A DNA stretch of 64,000 nt from Bradyrhizobium viridifuturi (GTDB lineage: Bacteria > Pseudomonadota > Alphaproteobacteria > Rhizobiales > Xanthobacteraceae): assembly GCF_001238275.1 (NCBI RefSeq), contig NZ_LGTB01000048.1, positions 1 to 64,000 of the forward strand, given 5' to 3'. Shown here piece after piece: positions 48,300-57,041 of the stretch (the first letter of the stretch is position 1; each line of letters begins with the position of its first letter). The position numbers and the translations under genes were made by a program. A model generated the notes under the pieces. That model was not told where the DNA came from. It worked only from the letters and a program-made list of their open reading frames with translations, and searched no databases.

Positions 48300-49748
48300 G
48301 TGAACCTCGTCGTCGTATCGAACCGCGTCTCGCGCGGAAAACCTAATGAACCCATGACGGGGGGGCTTGCAGCGGCCTTGTTGCCGGTGGTGGAAAAGAC
48401 AGGGGCAATATGGGTTGGTTCCAGCGGACGGGTCCGCGACGGGAACCACAAGGAACCTTTCGCAGAAGTCGAAGCTCTCGGCGCAGGCGCGCTGGCGATG
48501 CTCGATCTGCCGGCCGCGCACTACGGCGGCTACTATGAAGCTTTGCCAATTCGGCGTTGTGGCCCGCGATGCATTCGCGCGCCGATCTGATTCGTGCTCG
48601 CACGAGGACTACACCAGCTATCGCGAAGTGAACGCGTTCATGGCGCGCGCGCTGCTGCGCTTCCGCAAGCCGGACTCCGTGTTCTGGATCCAGGACTATC
48701 ACTTCCTCGCGCTCGGCGCCGAGCTGCGCGATCTCGGCGTGGCGCAGCGATCGGCTTCTTCCTGCATACGCCGTGGCCGGCACGCGCGGTGATCGCGGGC
48801 GTGCCCAATCATCGCGAGCTGATCGAGGCGATGCTGTCCTATGATCTGATCGGCTTCCAGACCGACGAGGACTGCGAGAACTTCCTGAGCTATGTGCAGA
48901 ACGATCTCGAATTCGAGGTGCGGGACGGCGTGATCAACTCGTCGTTCGGCCGCACCCGCGCCGCGGTGTTTCCGATCGGCATCGATCCCGGCAAGTTCGC
49001 CCAGCAGGCCACCAAGGCGATGACGCATCCCGACGTGACGCGGCTGCGGCGCAGCCTCAACGGCGAGAGGCTCGCGATCGGTGTCGACCGGCTCGACTAT
49101 TCCAAGGGTCTCGTCAACCGCATCAAGGCGTTCGACAAGATGTGGACGCTGCATCCGGCACTGAAGCGTTCGGTGTCGCTGCTGCAGATCGCGACGCCCT
49201 CGCGCGGCGCGATCGAGGCCTATGGCAATCTCGCCAGCGAGGTGGCGAAGCTCGTCACCGATGTCAACGGTGTGCATGGCGAGGTGGACTGGACGCCGAT
49301 CCGCTATCTCAACAAGGGCTTTGGCCAGGGCGTGCTCGCGGGGCTCTACCGCACCGCGCAGGTCGGCGTGGTGACGCCGCTGCAGGACGGCATGAACCTC
49401 GTTGCCAAGGAGTATGTCGCAGCTCAAAACCCGGCCGATCCCGGCGTGCTGGTGCTGTCGAAATTCGCCGGCGCGGCGAACGAGCTCGACGCCGCGCTGC
49501 TGGTCAATCCGCACGACATCGATGGCATGGCACGCGCCCTGGCAATGGCGCTCGCGATGCCGCTGACCGAGCGGCGGATGCGCTGGGAAGCAATGATGGA
49601 GAAGCTCAACGGCGGCACCATCCAGCAATGGTTCGCCGATTTCATCGAGGCGCTGCAGGATACGCACACTACGGCAAACGCGGCGCTGCCGGAGCCGCCA
49701 TCCCTGTGGCCGCGCCGCACGGCGGATTTTGCCGCGCGATATCACTGA
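48300..49748 (+). pseudogene. otsA: Trehalose-6-phosphate synthase, three -1 frameshifts
   Basis: The product joins UDP-glucose and glucose-6-phosphate. The GTG start has AGGAGGGG upstream. Pieces: VVVSNRVSRGKPNEPMTGGLAAALLPVV (N-terminal loop) to YYE; then FANSALWPAMHSRADLIRA; then SHEDYTSYREVNAF with the WIQDYHFLALGAELR motif; then IGFFLHTPWPARAVI to the C-terminus with GVDRLDYSKGLVNRIKAF and PLQDGMNLVAKEYVAAQ, the nucleotide-sugar binding region. Single bases are missing near 48538, 48597 and 48749. All catalytic segments are present once frames are joined (about 483 residues), so I regard this as an intact gene damaged in the assembly. The following 49749-50136 shows no gene. Confidence 0.9.
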
Positions 49749-50136
49749 GGAGCACTGAACGTGGAGGATGGGCAGGGGTGCATGACCCCGTGCCCACCTC
49801 GGTGCGGCGTGAGCTCAAGGGCGGTAACGCCGGCAGTCTCGGACGGCATCGAAAGTAGCCGGCCGCCGCGCGATGGCTTACGGCCTAAGCACTGCGCCAC
49901 AATGCGCAGTTGCGCACCGAGGAGTGGCGGGATCGCCAAATCGGCGTCATCGGCTGATTTGCGCCAGGCAGCGACCTGCAACCGGCAAAAATCCCCTGCG
50001 GTGGCCAGTAAGACGGCGAGGTGTGGCCGTAGTCAGCGCCAATTTACCCAATATTTTCAATCAATTGGGGAAATTTTGCGCTTCGACCCTGCGCTCCCTT
50101 GCAAAATCCGCCTCAGCCCTTCAAGAGAGGCCTCCC

Positions 50137-50226
50137 GGAGAGATGGCCGAGTGGCTTAAGGCGCACGCTTGGAAAGCGTGTGTGCGGGAAACCGTACCGT
50201 GGGTTCGAATCCCACTCTCTCCGCCA
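50137..50226 (+). tRNA. tRNA-Ser (anticodon GGA)
   Basis: A 90-base class II tRNA with encoded CCA. The acceptor arms ggagaga and tctctcc pair fully. The D-arm region (tggccgagtggc), the anticodon stem cacgc/gcgtg with loop ttggaaa (anticodon GGA at 50171-50173), a long variable arm and the T loop gttcgaatc are all present. It reads UCC and UCU codons. It marks the left edge of the lower-GC island carrying the Druantia operon. Confidence 0.97.
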
Positions 50227-50979
50227 CTTTGTCCCAAAATGTCGTACCGCGGAACGGAGACATGCCCGAAAACTCGGCCGTTTTCGTGTATTTTCTCGCT
50301 CTGGAGAAGCTCGGCCGTACTAAAAATGGCCCGTGAATGGGCCTGGAGAACGCGTTTTTCTCCGAATCCTAGAACGCCGGATATCGGTACGGTACGGCAA
50401 TTTCGCGGAAAACAAAGCCCTCATAGGGGGCCGGTTTCGAATCTCTCTCGCTCACCAAAGGCGTTTTCAAACACGATCGGTTAAGCTGAGAGTTCTGTTG
50501 AAGCGATTTAGCAGGCCAAACGCAAACTAAGTAACCGTTCGATCCTGGAAGCGTGTGGTCGATGAGGAAGCTGGCTGACTCCGGAAATTCCGAGCTCGTG
50601 GCGTCTCACCGTTCGCCAGGTGGTCGAATTACCGACAGTTGACGAGGTTATGTCTCGGGCGCCCTATTGCGAACAGGCCCCTTTGAGCGCGTCCCATTCC
50701 TCAAGGTGGGTCCCTTTTCGATACCTTTTAGCGCGAGCCGCGTTTTTGCTTCTCTGGCCTCCCTGAGCGACGCGACTGATTGAGGCGATCCGCCTGGGTG
50801 GAAAGAGTATCGCTCGTCGCTGACTTTTGTTGGTTGTTCTCGATGCATTTCCTACGACGAAAGTTTCGCGGCTCTGCCGCAATACGCCAAAAGTTTAAGC
50901 TGTTCGTCTACGTGCGATTTCTAATTGTGCTACCCTCGGTCGAAAACAGTCGGTAAAACCGGTATAAACGGTTGGGGGT
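50227..50979. other. Island edge: non-coding stretch between tRNA-Ser and Druantia
   Basis: I see no credible gene here; open frames are short and Arg-rich without ribosome sites. At 50432-50456 gtttcgaatctctctcgct followed by cacca resembles a degraded tRNA-Ser 3' end and may be a scar of integration. Just before druA an inverted repeat AACCG-gtataaa-CGGTT (50957-50973) encloses a possible -10 element. Base composition falls visibly compared with the region left of the tRNA. Confidence 0.4.
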
Positions 50980-52218
50980 ATGGCCTGTATGAAGAATAAG
51001 TCGTCCGTTGTTGCTGCGTTCACGCCTGAGGCCGTCCTAAAACGTAAAGTCCGTGCTCATCTCCGAAAACTTGGATTCGACAAGTCCAGCGATGGATCAT
51101 TGTGCCCACCTTCATCATCGAAGGAAACTGTTCGCTCGCTGCACTCTGATCAACGCAAGACGGGATTGAAGGCACACCGCGCATTCATTTCAAACACTTT
51201 TCCTAGGTTGAAGAAATACCTTGCGGAAGGGAATGACATCGACCCCGCAAAACTCTTGCCTGAGCTAGAGCTCATCGAAGCCGAGACGTGGCAATCGGAG
51301 TTGTTCCGCCTGGCTAGCCTGTCCTGGTCTGTCCCGGTGTCCAACGGATTCGGCCGTCGCCTACGCTACCTCGTCTGGGACAGGGGCAATGACAAACTCA
51401 TGGGCATCATCGCGATCGGAGACCCCGTTTTCAATCTCAAAGCCCGGGATGACCTGTTTGCATGGACGGTAAAGGATCGCGGAAAACGCCTCGTCAATAT
51501 CCTCGATGCCTACGTTCTGGGAGCCGTGCCTCCGTACAACATGTTACTGGGCGGCAAGCTTGTTTCTTGCCTCGTCCGTTCACGTGAAGTGCGCGACGAT
51601 TTCAAGGAGCGATATGGAGATACGCGCGGCATCATTTCACGCAAGAAAAAGAAAGCCCAATTGGTCGTTGTCACTACGAGCTCTTCACTGGGCCGTTCGT
51701 CGGTTTACAATCGGCTTAAGCTTGGCAAGCAAGAATACTTCCGCTCTATCGGTTTCACTCAAGGTTGGGGACATTTCCACGTGCCCGACGCGCTTTTTAC
51801 AGAGCTCCGGGATTACCTTCGCAAACGTAAGCACAAGTATGTTGATGGCCACGGATTTGGCGAGGGCCCGAATTGGCGCTTACGCACGATCCGCGCGGCT
51901 TTTGATGCGCTCGGCTTTAAAGCAGATTTGCTGAAGCACGGTATTGGCCGCGAAATATTTGTCTGCGAGCTTGCACACAACGCGGGCCGCATCCTACGCG
52001 GTGAAGCTGTTCGAGCGAATTATCAGGGCCTGCAATCCGTTGCAGAAATTGGCTTACTCGCTCGCGACCGCTGGATCATCCCGCGGGCGTTGCGCCGGCC
52101 AGAGTTTCGCGATTGGACGCATGACCATTTCAAGGCCCTGCTGGCGGCGAAGCAGAGGTTAGAGCAGGCCGCGGAAAATACCGTGGCGTTCCAGCCCAAC
52201 AAGCGGACGACAGGCTAA
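50980..52218 (+). CDS. druA: Druantia anti-phage protein DruA (DUF4338)
   Basis: 412 residues from ATG 50980; the ATG at 50989 has better spacing from GGGGG and may be the real start. The DUF4338 core is clear: LRYLVWDRGNDKLMGIIAIG, then DPVFNLKARDDLFAW, then the hallmark LDAYVLGAVPPYNMLLGGK and VVVTTSSSLGRSSVYNRL. An N-terminal helical part (1-110) and a C-terminal basic helix complete it. It is soluble. DruA is the marker of type I Druantia; its biochemical role is not settled to my knowledge. Its stop overlaps the druB start (TAATG), so translation is coupled. Lower-GC codon use than the genes left of the tRNA fits horizontal transfer. Confidence 0.9.
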   Translation: MACMKNKSSVVAAFTPEAVLKRKVRAHLRKLGFDKSSDGSLCPPSSSKETVRSLHSDQRKTGLKAHRAFISNTFPRLKKYLAEGNDIDPAKLLPELELIEAETWQSELFRLASLSWSVPVSNGFGRRLRYLVWDRGNDKLMGIIAIGDPVFNLKARDDLFAWTVKDRGKRLVNILDAYVLGAVPPYNMLLGGKLVSCLVRSREVRDDFKERYGDTRGIISRKKKKAQLVVVTTSSSLGRSSVYNRLKLGKQEYFRSIGFTQGWGHFHVPDALFTELRDYLRKRKHKYVDGHGFGEGPNWRLRTIRAAFDALGFKADLLKHGIGREIFVCELAHNAGRILRGEAVRANYQGLQSVAEIGLLARDRWIIPRALRRPEFRDWTHDHFKALLAAKQRLEQAAENTVAFQPNKRTTG

Positions 52219-53894
52219 TGTACTGGGCGGCCGAGCGCAGGGGCGGGAAGCGCGTTCACGCTGAAAGCGCGACGAAGGGGCGCGCTTATCGGTGCCCCAA
52301 TCCACGCTGCAATGCAGAGGTCTTCCTGCGCTCTGGCCGCTGGCGTGCCGATCACTTCGCGCACATGCCAGGACAAGGAAAACCCGAGTGCGAAGACTTT
52401 CACTATACAGATGACCTCGCGCGCGCGGTATCGATGCTGCCCACGCCGCGAGAAATCGTACACATCGATCCGCTGCATCTCAGTATTGAACTTGAACCGC
52501 TACCTCACAAAGGTATGCCAGCCAAGTGGCGGCTCCGCCTGACAGTTCCAAAATCACCGGACGTGCATGGGCAGATATCAATTGACCTGAGCGATCGTGA
52601 TTCCCGCAGGATCAATTTGAGTAAGCTCGCTCTCGGCCCAGAGACGTATACGGTCGCGTTAGACACTCTCGAGTTCGGAGCGAACTGGGTCAGCCACGAT
52701 GTCCTTCCAGAATACCGGGAGGTGGTCCGGAACCGCATAGCCGGGCTCGACCCCGGGATGGGCAATGCCTTCGAGGCATGCCGCTCGAAACTGAAGCCCC
52801 GGACCTATTCCCTCTTTTGGGGAGAAAGCTACTACCTCAGTTGGAAAGCTGACCGCGCGATGAGTTTGCCGGGCTCCCTTGCTGCGAAGCCCCTTGCGCA
52901 AATGGATGGCTGGAATTGTGCGCTCGTCGCCCTACCGCACGACTCCGACGCCGAGATTGAAGCTTGGCTTGACGAACATTGCGGCCTGACGGTTGCGCGG
53001 CCCACGCGCGATTGGGCGATCCTTCATCCTGCGCCCTACGCCTTGGGGGAAGATGGCGATCTCTATATTCCGCCAAATGATTGCGTCATCCTAGCCTTGA
53101 AATCCAGCGGTGTCGGACCCGCGGGAGCTCTGACCTGCTCGGTCGGACGTTCATCCATTGTAACCGAACTTGATGATGCGGAACGGCAGCACCTCATTGC
53201 GGTTGAAGATATCAGCAAAGCTGGAGCGCAGAACATCTATCTCAGTTGGGACGGCTCTTACGTCGCAACGCTCGCAACGAAGGCCTATCCGCTTGATGTT
53301 CCAGACCACGCCGTACTTGTCACGTGCGAAGGCCAGAACGGGAGGGTTCAAGCAGGCCTTCACGCGGCGGCCGCTCAAGCGCTGCTTGCCGATGTACGGC
53401 AAGGTCGTCTCTCACTGATTGACGTATCCGGGCACCCGTTGCTTCGAGGGACCTTCCGCTATCGCCAGGCAAATGCGATGGACTGGGACGAACTTCCTTT
53501 GAATTTCCTGAGCCCTTCGGCAGATATGCGACGGGGGTTGCTCGGCGAGGGCCTGATCGGCCAAATCAACGCAGCCTTTGGAGATACGTGCCTCGATATC
53601 GAACTAACTTTCGGGCCGTTCGGTGGCTTCCAATGCGCTGGCAATCTTAAACCAGCCGCGCAATCACAACAGGCCATACTCTCTGTGCCACGCGCACTCC
53701 GCGCTCGGATAGAGTGGCTTTCCCGAGCCTGCCGCTCGTACTCTGATCGTCACCACCGGCCGATCGGAACCCTAGATGCCCCTTCCTTGCTCGAACATTT
53801 TGCGCAGCTTCGAGTGCCCACGAATCTGCTTTCGCATCAGCGTTCCATCGGCAAGGAATTAAGAATGAACCAACTCCGAGGCGGCCATGAGTGA
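52218..53894 (+). CDS. druB: Druantia protein DruB
   Basis: 558 residues. The N-terminus has a zinc-finger-like segment resembling the CoiA-type ribbon: CPNPRC (about residues 28-33), then RADHFAHMPGQGKPEC with the ligand pair HFAH and a further Cys. This would bind zinc and perhaps DNA ends or RNA. The rest is beta-rich and without a motif I know (LALGPETYTVAL, GESYYLSWKAD, AGAQNIYLSWDGSYVATL), with two similar 'YLSW' blocks that hint at an internal duplication. It is soluble. Assignment to DruB rests on length, order and the DUF4338 and DUF1998-helicase neighbours. It overlaps druA by one base and druC by eight. Confidence 0.78.
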   Translation: MYWAAERRGGKRVHAESATKGRAYRCPNPRCNAEVFLRSGRWRADHFAHMPGQGKPECEDFHYTDDLARAVSMLPTPREIVHIDPLHLSIELEPLPHKGMPAKWRLRLTVPKSPDVHGQISIDLSDRDSRRINLSKLALGPETYTVALDTLEFGANWVSHDVLPEYREVVRNRIAGLDPGMGNAFEACRSKLKPRTYSLFWGESYYLSWKADRAMSLPGSLAAKPLAQMDGWNCALVALPHDSDAEIEAWLDEHCGLTVARPTRDWAILHPAPYALGEDGDLYIPPNDCVILALKSSGVGPAGALTCSVGRSSIVTELDDAERQHLIAVEDISKAGAQNIYLSWDGSYVATLATKAYPLDVPDHAVLVTCEGQNGRVQAGLHAAAAQALLADVRQGRLSLIDVSGHPLLRGTFRYRQANAMDWDELPLNFLSPSADMRRGLLGEGLIGQINAAFGDTCLDIELTFGPFGGFQCAGNLKPAAQSQQAILSVPRALRARIEWLSRACRSYSDRHHRPIGTLDAPSLLEHFAQLRVPTNLLSHQRSIGKELRMNQLRGGHE

Positions 53895-55962
53895 TCGCCT
53901 TACGCCGGGGCCAGATGCCAAGACGCGCATCCAAGCGCATAGCGAAGCTGACTTTCAGTCATTCTTCGACGAGCTCCCGGTGCCCGCAATGCAGCGGGTG
54001 GCACGCCACCTACCGAGAATCGACGGTTTCCGTCCTACGAGTAGCCTGGGCATTGCAAGGCAGAAGACTGCGTTAGCCCGCAAGCTCAGCAAGCCAAATG
54101 CCACCGATCGCGATTACCATGGGCTTTACCTCATCTGGCGGGAGTGGATCTACGTTTCGTTCAAGAATGCCGCCTCGATCCAAGAGCTTATCGATCAAGT
54201 CGAAGAAGCGGCCGATACCACGCAAGATGAAGAGACACGCCGCCTTGCCGTCGATAGCAAGATCGACGCATTATTCGCCAAATTGAACGAGGACTCGCGG
54301 CAGAATCTCTGCACCCGTGAGCAGATTGAACGGTTCTTGGCTTTTAGTCCGTTGCCTGACACGAAGACAGCGCAGAGTATGGTCTCTGCATCCAAGGCCG
54401 CATCCGATGTCGAGCACGACACGAAGTTCAATGAGCTACCCGAGCGCATTCAGCGCACAGAAGACCAAGTCAGGGACGCGGCCGCACAAGTTAGGTCGCT
54501 CTCCGAGCGAATCGACCAAAACGTGCAGTCGGTTACTCAAGCCCAGTCGGACATTCGCGCTCTCCGCGTCGCGACCGAGCAGTTCAAGCAAGATCATGAC
54601 CTGCTACGAGCAGACGGGCAAAAGTACGCCGCCGAGCAAGGCCGCCTGAAGGACGCCGTCGCTGCAAACAATAAGACGAGCGACACGCGCTTCAGGGCAT
54701 TCTCTGACCAATTCAGCGAGTTGCAGTCGGCCATAGATCTGCTCCGAGCCCAGTCTCCCGACATTGTCCGAATTGACGATGCGTTGGCAAAACTCTCGGT
54801 ATCGGCCAACGACGCTTTAGACCGAGATCGCGCCTCGGATGCCGCTTTGGCGCGGTTGCAAGCGGACCTTGATCTGTTGACGCGGGACCTCATCACTCTC
54901 AGCGATGATCGCACGGTTAACGATAAGCTGGCTTCGTTGATGGCGCGTATCGGCGATCTAGAGTCGAAAGCGGCGCGCGGACCGCTTCAGGTGGGTGCCG
55001 CCCCTGTTGGACTGCAAGAGTTCAAGGCGGGGTTACAGTGGGAGGCAATCTCGTTCACCACAGCTGCGCCACCGGTGGCCGTCGAAACGATTGGCCAAAT
55101 CGTTTCCGCATTTTCTACCACGCTCCAATCGATTGGCCTCCGCAAGCAGGCAGCAGAAGTGTTCGGAGAAGAGTGCACCGCGGCCGTGGTCTCACGGCAG
55201 GCAATCTTTCTAAAGGGAGCGTTCGCAGGCCACGTTGCCCGTGCGCTTTCTGCGTCCCTGGCCAGTTCTTCCTCCATCCGTCTGTCGATACCCGTGGGCT
55301 TGGAGAGCGACGCGAAGGTCCGCGCAGTTATTGCCGATGCGTTCAGCGATGAACGGCCCGAGCTTCGCGGCCTTGTAATCGACGCCGTCGATATGGTTCC
55401 TGCCCAGATGCTTCGCGATCTTATCGTCGACTGCGTAACAGCCCAACGCGGCATGGTGTCCCGAACTCGATTTGCAGTCTTTGGAACGCTCATTGATAGC
55501 GTTGCATCGATCCCCATCGAGAAGGGGCTGTTTGAGATGGGTCCCGTCTTCGATTTAGACGTACTCGACTGGCGGATGAGCTATGCGGGTGACACGGCGG
55601 TCGCAGCTCACACCCTCGCGAAAACCAAGGATCAGGGTTTTTGGGACATGCTCGCCAAGGAGACGGCGGATACGGACGAGGCGAGCCGGCTGGGACGGCT
55701 CTTTTCTACGCGGCGCGACCCTGCCGTTGAGCAAGCCATTTTGCGAGCTTATAAGGCTCTGGTCCTCGTTCGGAAGCGCGCCAGCAATATCACGCCACTT
55801 CAATCGCTGTTCTATGGTTGGCTTCTTCCCTATTGGCGAACGCGCTCAGTCCACCGCGCACAGGTTGACGACGAATTGGACGGCGGGAAAGTTAATGGCT
55901 CTGAAGTCGACCCCCGCCTAGCAGCCCTTTTGGCTAACTTCCCCCAAGAGGCGTCGCGATGA
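53887..55962 (+). CDS. druC: Druantia protein DruC
   Basis: 691 residues. A helical N-terminal domain (1-150, with HLPRIDGFRPTSSLGIARQKTALARKL and YLIWREWIYVSFK) is followed by a long coiled coil (about 170-370: LPERIQRTEDQVRDAAAQVR, then LDRDRASDAALARLQADL). A compact C-terminal domain (about 380-690) has the pattern IGQIVSAFSTTLQSIGL and ends with a helical segment. No enzymatic motif is visible. It probably acts as a structural or bridging subunit. It overlaps druB by eight bases and druD by four (ATGA). The assignment is by position and architecture. Confidence 0.75.
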   Translation: MSDRLTPGPDAKTRIQAHSEADFQSFFDELPVPAMQRVARHLPRIDGFRPTSSLGIARQKTALARKLSKPNATDRDYHGLYLIWREWIYVSFKNAASIQELIDQVEEAADTTQDEETRRLAVDSKIDALFAKLNEDSRQNLCTREQIERFLAFSPLPDTKTAQSMVSASKAASDVEHDTKFNELPERIQRTEDQVRDAAAQVRSLSERIDQNVQSVTQAQSDIRALRVATEQFKQDHDLLRADGQKYAAEQGRLKDAVAANNKTSDTRFRAFSDQFSELQSAIDLLRAQSPDIVRIDDALAKLSVSANDALDRDRASDAALARLQADLDLLTRDLITLSDDRTVNDKLASLMARIGDLESKAARGPLQVGAAPVGLQEFKAGLQWEAISFTTAAPPVAVETIGQIVSAFSTTLQSIGLRKQAAEVFGEECTAAVVSRQAIFLKGAFAGHVARALSASLASSSSIRLSIPVGLESDAKVRAVIADAFSDERPELRGLVIDAVDMVPAQMLRDLIVDCVTAQRGMVSRTRFAVFGTLIDSVASIPIEKGLFEMGPVFDLDVLDWRMSYAGDTAVAAHTLAKTKDQGFWDMLAKETADTDEASRLGRLFSTRRDPAVEQAILRAYKALVLVRKRASNITPLQSLFYGWLLPYWRTRSVHRAQVDDELDGGKVNGSEVDPRLAALLANFPQEASR

Positions 55963-57041
55963 GCACCATCGCACGGGAGCCACTCCAAGCTATCCAAGCC
56001 AAGCTGGCTGTTGCGCTCCGTTCGGCTAGCGACACATCCTCCGTGGCAAGCGCGCTCGTAGCGGACCACATCCGAGCCTCCCTTTATGGTGTTTTCACTT
56101 CTCGCGGCGCGCAGGCGGTTCCTACCACACGCCTCCTGTCCAACGCGCGCCGAGCCTTGAACTTGATGTGGCCTGACATTTCTAGGGCCAGCGAAGCTGC
56201 CCCAGGTTCCAAGGAGTTTTGCTCCGACATCCTCGATCGCATTGCAGCGTTAGGAGATGCATGGCAGGCGGGGAAAGGCCAATGGTTAACAACGCCGATG
56301 CGCGTTGTAATTCCTGAGGCATCCGACCGGTGCTTGATTGTCGGATCATCTCCCCTAGCGTTGGCTCAGCGCCGCCTTGGCGCGACGATATCCTGCGGCG
56401 GCCCGGCTCGCTTTGCTGATATCAAGCATATCGGCGATCTATCCATGGGGCAGGCAGTTGATACTTGGCTCGGAACGGCACCGCCTCTCACTACTTGGAC
56501 GGCGCACACCATCGATGCAGCGAACTCGCGCATGCAGGACGTGGGTGGCCTTGCGGCAGACCAACTCGAGATTTACGGCCCTGATATTCTCCGCAACCTG
56601 CGCCGTCCACATCGCTGGATCCCGGCCCGGGAGATTGCCGTCGCAGTTTCGGGAACACGGCTTTGCCGCCCGACACTCCAGTATGCTGCCCATTATGATC
56701 GGCCATACTATCTGGCGCAGTTTGGATTCAGTGAAGGTTCGTTGACGCTCCAGTGTCAGGCACCAATAAAATACGATATCAGCCTCCGCCTACGGTTCGG
56801 GCTCGACATCATCCTCGAAACTCCGCGCAAGCTCGTCATGGCGCAGGGCCAAGGCTTCTTCACGATTGATAAGCCGTTGCGGCTTCCTGAGCCAGAAGCT
56901 CGTGCATTTGCCTTGGGCTGGCCTGAGCTAGGAAGCCCAACCGAGCGGCTAGCCTTTCATAACGATGCACTCCCCATCGTAATGCACGCTTTGAAGCGCC
57001 TATCCATAAATCCTGACTTTGTCCGGAGGACCGTTATATGA
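55959..57041 (+). CDS. druD: Druantia protein DruD
   Basis: 360 residues, soluble, with a helical N-terminal half (ALRSASDTSSVASALVADHIRASL) and a mixed C-terminal half (RWIPAREIAVAVSGTRLCRP, then YLAQFGFSEGSLTLQCQAP). I see no catalytic motif. It begins inside the druC stop (ATGA) and ends inside the druE start (ATGA), the tight coupling expected where subunits assemble in fixed ratio. Assignment to DruD comes from order and length in the type I layout. Confidence 0.75.
   Translation: MSTIAREPLQAIQAKLAVALRSASDTSSVASALVADHIRASLYGVFTSRGAQAVPTTRLLSNARRALNLMWPDISRASEAAPGSKEFCSDILDRIAALGDAWQAGKGQWLTTPMRVVIPEASDRCLIVGSSPLALAQRRLGATISCGGPARFADIKHIGDLSMGQAVDTWLGTAPPLTTWTAHTIDAANSRMQDVGGLAADQLEIYGPDILRNLRRPHRWIPAREIAVAVSGTRLCRPTLQYAAHYDRPYYLAQFGFSEGSLTLQCQAPIKYDISLRLRFGLDIILETPRKLVMAQGQGFFTIDKPLRLPEPEARAFALGWPELGSPTERLAFHNDALPIVMHALKRLSINPDFVRRTVI

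Noticed and set aside
45135..48521. 1128-residue minus-strand open frame
   Set aside because: It is the antisense shadow of the MFS and otsB genes, with no ribosome site and low-complexity Arg/His/Gly content.
50333..50530. Short plus-strand frame between tRNA-Ser and druA
   Set aside because: No ribosome site, Arg-rich, and interrupted in all other frames; taken as non-coding island edge.
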